Positions 60,957 to 64,000 of a DNA stretch of 64,000 nt are shown in pieces (position 1 is the first letter of the stretch; each line of letters opens with the position of its first letter). Both the position numbers and the translations under genes were made by a program. The notes beneath the pieces are model-generated. The model did no database searches. It was not told the DNA's origin and saw only the letters and a program-made list of their open reading frames with translations. The stretch is from contig JAQUVX010000016.1 in the NCBI GenBank assembly GCA_028693165.1, positions 1 through 64,000 of the forward strand. Reading direction: 5' to 3'. The DNA comes from Lachnospiraceae bacterium (GTDB lineage Bacteria > Bacillota > Clostridia > Lachnospirales > Lachnospiraceae).

Positions 60957-61421
60957 TTATTTCTCGCAGATCTTTACAACCACTTTCTTGACTTCACACG
61001 GCTCACCGGCCATCGCCTTCGGCTTATGTCCGTCCCACGGTGCAAAGATCAGGAACTCTCCTGCATTTGCTACAACCTGCAATCCCGGATTGCTGTTGTC
61101 ATAGAAGATCACATCCTTTTCCGGATTGTACGGAACCTTCTCGTTGAGAGCCGCGACCGGAGCATAGGTCAGCGTCTCTTTTCCGGAGATCACATACTGG
61201 ATGTCGGTATAGTTCTCATGTGCCTCAAACTTGGCATCCTCCCAGGGCAGAGTCGTATAGCTCATCACATTGGCATACACGTTCTTGCCGTCGATCTCAT
61301 ACTTGCCGTTCTCCAGCGTTGCCAGGTCATGCGACTGCAAAAAATCGATCGCCTTCGCATAACGTCCTTCGATGCCCAGATTACGATAAAAATCCAGATT
61401 CTTTGCCTGATCAAAAATCAT
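60957..61421 (-). CDS. YhcH/YjgK/YiaL family (DUF386) protein
   Basis: The 154-aa cupin-like protein has ENYTDIQYVISGKETLTYAP, and the C-terminal FAPWDGHKPKAMAGEPCEVK motif with metal-binding His. Family members include NanQ and EbgC, sugar anomerases or isomerases in sialate, galactoside or uronate pathways. It follows kduI by 51 nt, suggesting a role with uronates. AGGAGGACAAGCAT precedes the ATG. Confidence 0.92.
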   Translation of the reverse strand: MIFDQAKNLDFYRNLGIEGRYAKAIDFLQSHDLATLENGKYEIDGKNVYANVMSYTTLPWEDAKFEAHENYTDIQYVISGKETLTYAPVAALNEKVPYNPEKDVIFYDNSNPGLQVVANAGEFLIFAPWDGHKPKAMAGEPCEVKKVVVKICEK

Positions 61422-61472
61422 ATGCTTGTCCTCCTGAAAGATTATATTGTTTGCATTTCCAACCGCCTCTGC

Positions 61473-62315
61473 TTATCTCAGCTCTGTGGTCGGGATCGTG
61501 TCCATATCATCAAATGCCTGGTTCTCGCCGCCCATCGCCCAGATGAACGTATAGTTGCTGGTGCCTGCACCTGCATGGATGCTCCAGGACGGGCTGATCA
61601 CGGCCTGCTCGTTCTGCATCACGATATGTCTGGTCTCATTGCCCTCGCCCATCATATGGAATACCACATTGTCCTTCGGGATCTCGAAGTACATATACAC
61701 TTCCATACGTCTCTCGTGGGTGTGCGCCGGCATGGTGTTCCATACGCTGCCCGGATCCAGTACGGTCATACCCATGGACAACTGGCAGGTCTCCAGCACG
61801 TCCGGATGGATGAACTGGTTGATCACGCGCTTGTTGGAAGTCTCCATCGCACCGAGTGGCTTCTTCGCTGCCTTCTCGATCGGAATAAAGGTCGTCTTGC
61901 ACGCCTTGTGAGCCGGTGCACTTACCATATAGAACTTCGCCGGATTCTGTGCATCGTCACTCGTAAACAGAACCTCTTTGGTTCCCTTGGTCACATACAG
62001 ACAATCCTTGTAGCCCATCTTAAACACTTCTCCGTCAGCCGTGATGGTGCCTGCACCGCCGATGTTGAAGATGCCGATCTCTCTTCTCTCCAGGAAATAC
62101 TGGGTTCCAAAATTCTTCCATACATCAATGCCTTTATCAATCGAAACCGTCTCCGTCGTCGGCATACAGCCCAATGTCACCATACGGTCAACGTGAGAAT
62201 ATACCGCAACAACCCCGTTCGCCTCATACAGGTTCTCGATCAGGAACTCCTTTCGGGTCTCTTCGGTCGTATAGCGTTTAAAATCTCTCTGATTTGCAGA
62301 ATAACGAATCTCCAT
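61473..62315 (-). CDS. kduI: 5-dehydro-4-deoxy-D-glucuronate isomerase
   Basis: From ATG 62315 (TATGGAGGACAAAAAG upstream) the 280-aa protein starts MEIRYSANQRDFKRYTTEET and shows the KduI cupin metal site (MPAHTHERRMEVYMYFEIPK) and EQAVISPSWSIHAGAGTSNY. It converts 5-keto-4-deoxyuronate to 2,5-diketo-3-deoxygluconate in pectin or glycosaminoglycan breakdown. The other Kdu/Kdg genes are not in the window. Confidence 0.96.
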   Translation of the reverse strand: MEIRYSANQRDFKRYTTEETRKEFLIENLYEANGVVAVYSHVDRMVTLGCMPTTETVSIDKGIDVWKNFGTQYFLERREIGIFNIGGAGTITADGEVFKMGYKDCLYVTKGTKEVLFTSDDAQNPAKFYMVSAPAHKACKTTFIPIEKAAKKPLGAMETSNKRVINQFIHPDVLETCQLSMGMTVLDPGSVWNTMPAHTHERRMEVYMYFEIPKDNVVFHMMGEGNETRHIVMQNEQAVISPSWSIHAGAGTSNYTFIWAMGGENQAFDDMDTIPTTELR

Positions 62316-62372
62316 CTTTTTGTCCTCCATACATTCTTTTTCTGATATGGCAACGAAAATTTGCCTATTATC

Positions 62373-62400
62373 ATTATAAGTCATTTCCTATAATATGCAA
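62373..62400 (-). promoter_or_regulatory. Promoter of the kduI-yhcH unit
   Basis: TTGCAT (62395-62400), 16 nt and a perfect TATAAT (62373-62378) lie about 60 nt before the kduI start, right after the tRNA terminator. Confidence 0.65.
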
Positions 62401-62413
62401 TAGACGAATCTAA

Positions 62414-62448
62414 CAAAAAAATGCACCACCGATTTCTCAGTGCTGCAT
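62414..62448 (-). terminator. Terminator of the tRNA-Gln transcript
   Basis: ATGCAGCAC and GTGGTGCAT form a stem with a mismatch, followed by seven T on the minus strand, just after the second tRNA. Confidence 0.75.
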
Positions 62449-62462
62449 CTCTCATTTCATAA

Positions 62463-62534
62463 CTGGGCTACAAGGATTCGAACCTTGAAATGACGGAGTC
62501 AGAGTCCGTTGCCTTACCATTTGGCGATAGCCCA
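62463..62534 (-). tRNA. tRNA-Gln (anticodon CTG)
   Basis: The 72-nt minus-strand gene has a 7-bp acceptor stem (TGGGCTA/TAGCCCA), a GGTTCGAATCC T arm and anticodon loop CTCTGAC between ACGGA and TCCGT. The anticodon is CTG, reading CAG. G is the discriminator base and CCA is not encoded. It is identical to the copy at 62617-62688. Confidence 0.95.
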
Positions 62535-62592
62535 TCATTGTCCTGCAGTTAAAGCACTGCCGGAAGGCTTGTTTTTACATTGTATCATATCT

Positions 62593-62616
62593 TTTTGAGC
62601 TCTCTGAAGCTCAAAA
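62593..62616. other. Palindrome between the two tRNA-Gln genes
   Basis: TTTTGAGCT and AGCTCAAAA form a perfect hairpin directly at the 3' end of the upstream tRNA. It may assist 3' processing or act as a weak terminator. Confidence 0.4.
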
Positions 62617-62688
62617 CTGGGCTACAAGGATTCGAACCTTGAAATGACGGAGTCAGAGTCCGTTGCCTTACCATTTGGCGATAGCCCA
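62617..62688 (-). tRNA. tRNA-Gln (anticodon CTG), first of two
   Basis: Sequence identical to the tRNA at 62463-62534: acceptor TGGGCTA/TAGCCCA, anticodon loop CTCTGAC, T arm GGTTCGAATCC. It is nearest the shared promoter, so both tRNAs are probably cut from one transcript. Confidence 0.95.
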
Positions 62689-62705
62689 TTACTACAACGA
62701 AAATC

Positions 62706-62734
62706 ATTATACATGATAGACCGATTTGGGTCAA
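62706..62734 (-). promoter_or_regulatory. Promoter of the tRNA-Gln genes
   Basis: TTGACC (62729-62734), a 17-nt spacer and TATAAT (62706-62711) on the minus strand lie about 18 nt upstream of the first tRNA. A near-consensus promoter, as expected for stable RNA. Confidence 0.8.
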
Positions 62735-62746
62735 GCACTTTTTGCA

Positions 62747-62791
62747 GGAAATTTACCGAAAATACCCGATTTGTTGTTTTCGGTAAATTCC
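62747..62791 (-). terminator. Hairpin downstream of the RsgI-like gene
   Basis: GGAAATTTACCGAAAA and TTTTCGGTAAATTCC form a stem of about 15 bp in the 137-nt gap between the RsgI-like stop and the tRNA promoter. No long T-run follows on the minus strand. Confidence 0.55.
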
Positions 62792-62825
62792 CATGGAGAA
62801 TTATTCTTGTGATACGCTGCTTTGT

Positions 62826-64000
62826 TTATGCACCGCCGTCGGCATCGGCGGACGTGTCCGAAACATGTGTAATCTCAGGCTCTGCTGCCGATGAAGCCCC
62901 CGCCTTTGTCGTTTTTGCCGTCTCCGCTGCTCCGGTCGTATCCTTTTCCGCCGGGGTTTCCCCGCCTGTCGGCACCTCCGCTCCCTGCTCCGGGCTTCCC
63001 GATGTCCCGATCTCCGGCTTCCCGTCCCCGGCTGTCGTCTCGGAACCGCTTGATTCCGTTTCGTCCCTGTTCGCCTGGGTCGTAGGCTCTTCTTCGTCGT
63101 CCTCACCGGTCAGTTCTCCGGCGATCTCCGGCACGTCAAAATACCCCTTGACCGTGGTGGCACTTCCGCCCTCCCGCGGAGTCAGACCGCCCAGGACAAA
63201 GGTGTAGCTTCTGCCCCGCTCAAGCCCGGATACGGAGATCGTACATTCATCCCGGTCCATCTCATCCACATAGGCCGCATAGGCGTTGCCCTCATCATCC
63301 TGAACCGATACCGTCGGGTTCTTCCACTTGACATTCGTGACAAAACACACATAGATCTGACCGTCTTCATAGTCCACATAATCGATCTTGACCCGGTCAG
63401 CCTGAACCGGTTCCTGCGCTTCCTCGGTCGTGGTTTCCGCCTGCTTTGTCGTCTCCGGTGTTTCCGGCACGGTGGTACTTTCCGCCTGCGAAGAGGTCTC
63501 TTCCGTACTCGGTTCTGTCGTCTCCTCCGCAGTGGTCTCCACAGGCGTCGTCTCCGCCGCAGTCGTGTCCACCTTCGTCTCCTCCGCCTTATCCGCAAAC
63601 TCTCCGAGCGCCAGAGCATGATCCGCTATCCTGCCCGCAATCTGCTCCATCGTCATGGAAGACAGCTCCTCCATATCGTCCATGGTCAGCTCCTGGTTCT
63701 GCTCGATCAGCTCCTGCAAAAAATACGCCTTGCCATAAGAAATCCCATATTGCTCCGCCAGCGCTTTCAGTTCATCCTTCTCAATGACCTGCTGGTCATA
63801 CACGACTGCCTGAACCTGGTTCTCCTCAAGTGTCTTCTCGATATCACCGACCACGCTGGTGCGCAGCTCAGAAGCCTTTCGAATGCTGTCGTTGCTGACT
63901 GTCACCAGAATCGCATTGTCCAGATCATCCAGATATCCCTGCGTGACCATCGCTCCGATGACCGCATTCACCGCCACGTTCAGCTCCGTCCCCTTTAAGT
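62826..64000 (-). CDS. RsgI-like anti-sigma factor domain protein, N-terminus outside window
   Basis: The open frame runs off the right edge, reading LKGTELNVAVNAVIGAMVTQGY in pieces, then LDDLDNAILVTVSNDS. This resembles the extracytoplasmic part of RsgI-type anti-sigma proteins. A Thr/Glu-rich low-complexity stretch (about 65 residues, TTAAETTPVETTAEETTEPS) follows. Next is a beta-sandwich-like domain (DYVDYEDGQIYVCFVTNVKW) and a second low-complexity acidic tail. RsgI proteins hold sigma-I and sense wall or polysaccharide signals. No sigma gene is visible because it would lie beyond the edge. Confidence 0.75.
   Translation of the reverse strand, partial: LKGTELNVAVNAVIGAMVTQGYLDDLDNAILVTVSNDSIRKASELRTSVVGDIEKTLEENQVQAVVYDQQVIEKDELKALAEQYGISYGKAYFLQELIEQNQELTMDDMEELSSMTMEQIAGRIADHALALGEFADKAEETKVDTTAAETTPVETTAEETTEPSTEETSSQAESTTVPETPETTKQAETTTEEAQEPVQADRVKIDYVDYEDGQIYVCFVTNVKWKNPTVSVQDDEGNAYAAYVDEMDRDECTISVSGLERGRSYTFVLGGLTPREGGSATTVKGYFDVPEIAGELTGEDDEEEPTTQANRDETESSGSETTAGDGKPEIGTSGSPEQGAEVPTGGETPAEKDTTGAAETAKTTKAGASSAAEPEITHVSDTSADADGGA

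Noticed and set aside
61026-62345. 439-aa plus-strand frame
   Set aside because: Antisense to yhcH and kduI, both clear family members.

Overview
The window looks like a chromosomal segment of a spore-forming Firmicute, most likely a Lachnospiraceae-type gut Clostridium. Supporting signs are the spoIIIA sporulation operon, AGGAGG-type ribosome binding sites, moderate GC, a thiamine-ECF S component behind a TPP riboswitch, FtsEX with a PcsB-like M23 protein and a CtpA-type protease, an acyl-ACP thioesterase, and a B12-dependent methionine synthase whose reactivation domain is a separate gene. I cannot name the species from sequence alone.

Positions 1 to about 15.65 kb are the early and lysogeny half of a prophage (or phage-like integrative element). 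A tyrosine integrase (14557-15597, plus strand) sits at the right end, followed to the left by an ImmA metallopeptidase, a CI-like repressor and a divergent Cro-like paralogue with shared operators. A leftward block then encodes small proteins, a PC4/YdbC-like protein, a DUF2800 nuclease-like protein, a DUF2815 ssDNA-binding-type protein, a family A DNA polymerase, a VapE-type primase-helicase, a VRR-NUC nuclease, an SNF2 helicase and a C5-methyltransferase-like protein. The SNF2 gene carries an in-frame TAA inside its Walker A motif. One gene (9605-9904) runs against the block from its own promoter. Structural genes would lie beyond the left edge.

From 15.69 to 20.34 kb lies spoIIIAA-AG on the minus strand. 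The operon stops at spoIIIAG, next to the phage integrase: spoIIIAH, expected next, is not in the window. From 20.4 to 26.2 kb come a choline-binding-type wall protein, RlmH, an alpha/beta hydrolase with a condensation-type acyltransferase, a GNAT, an orphan OmpR-type response regulator and a ComEA-like lipoprotein. A TPP riboswitch and thiT follow.

27-32 kb holds an AraC regulator divergent from a GPH transporter, creatininase-family and carboxylesterase operon. 32-38.4 kb holds a GH25 lysozyme, an unusual 138-nt palindromic element and a folate/B12 methionine operon (metF, reactivation protein, metH). 38.6-50.9 kb is accessory metabolism: a PTS EIIC, RidA, a DUF4143 ATPase with 23-bp tandem repeats upstream, MarR and flavodoxin, a peroxiredoxin-like protein, a MalY-type C-S lyase, a YfcC carrier, an M20 amidohydrolase, a DUF401 permease, a DMT exporter and a YheO/DauR-like regulator. 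50.9-64 kb is core: ctpA, M23, ftsX, ftsE, a PucR/CdaR regulator, an MsmX/UgpC-type ATPase, YitT, a methyltransferase, CvfB, acyl-ACP thioesterase, YhcH, KduI, two identical tRNA-Gln(CTG) genes and a partial RsgI-like protein.
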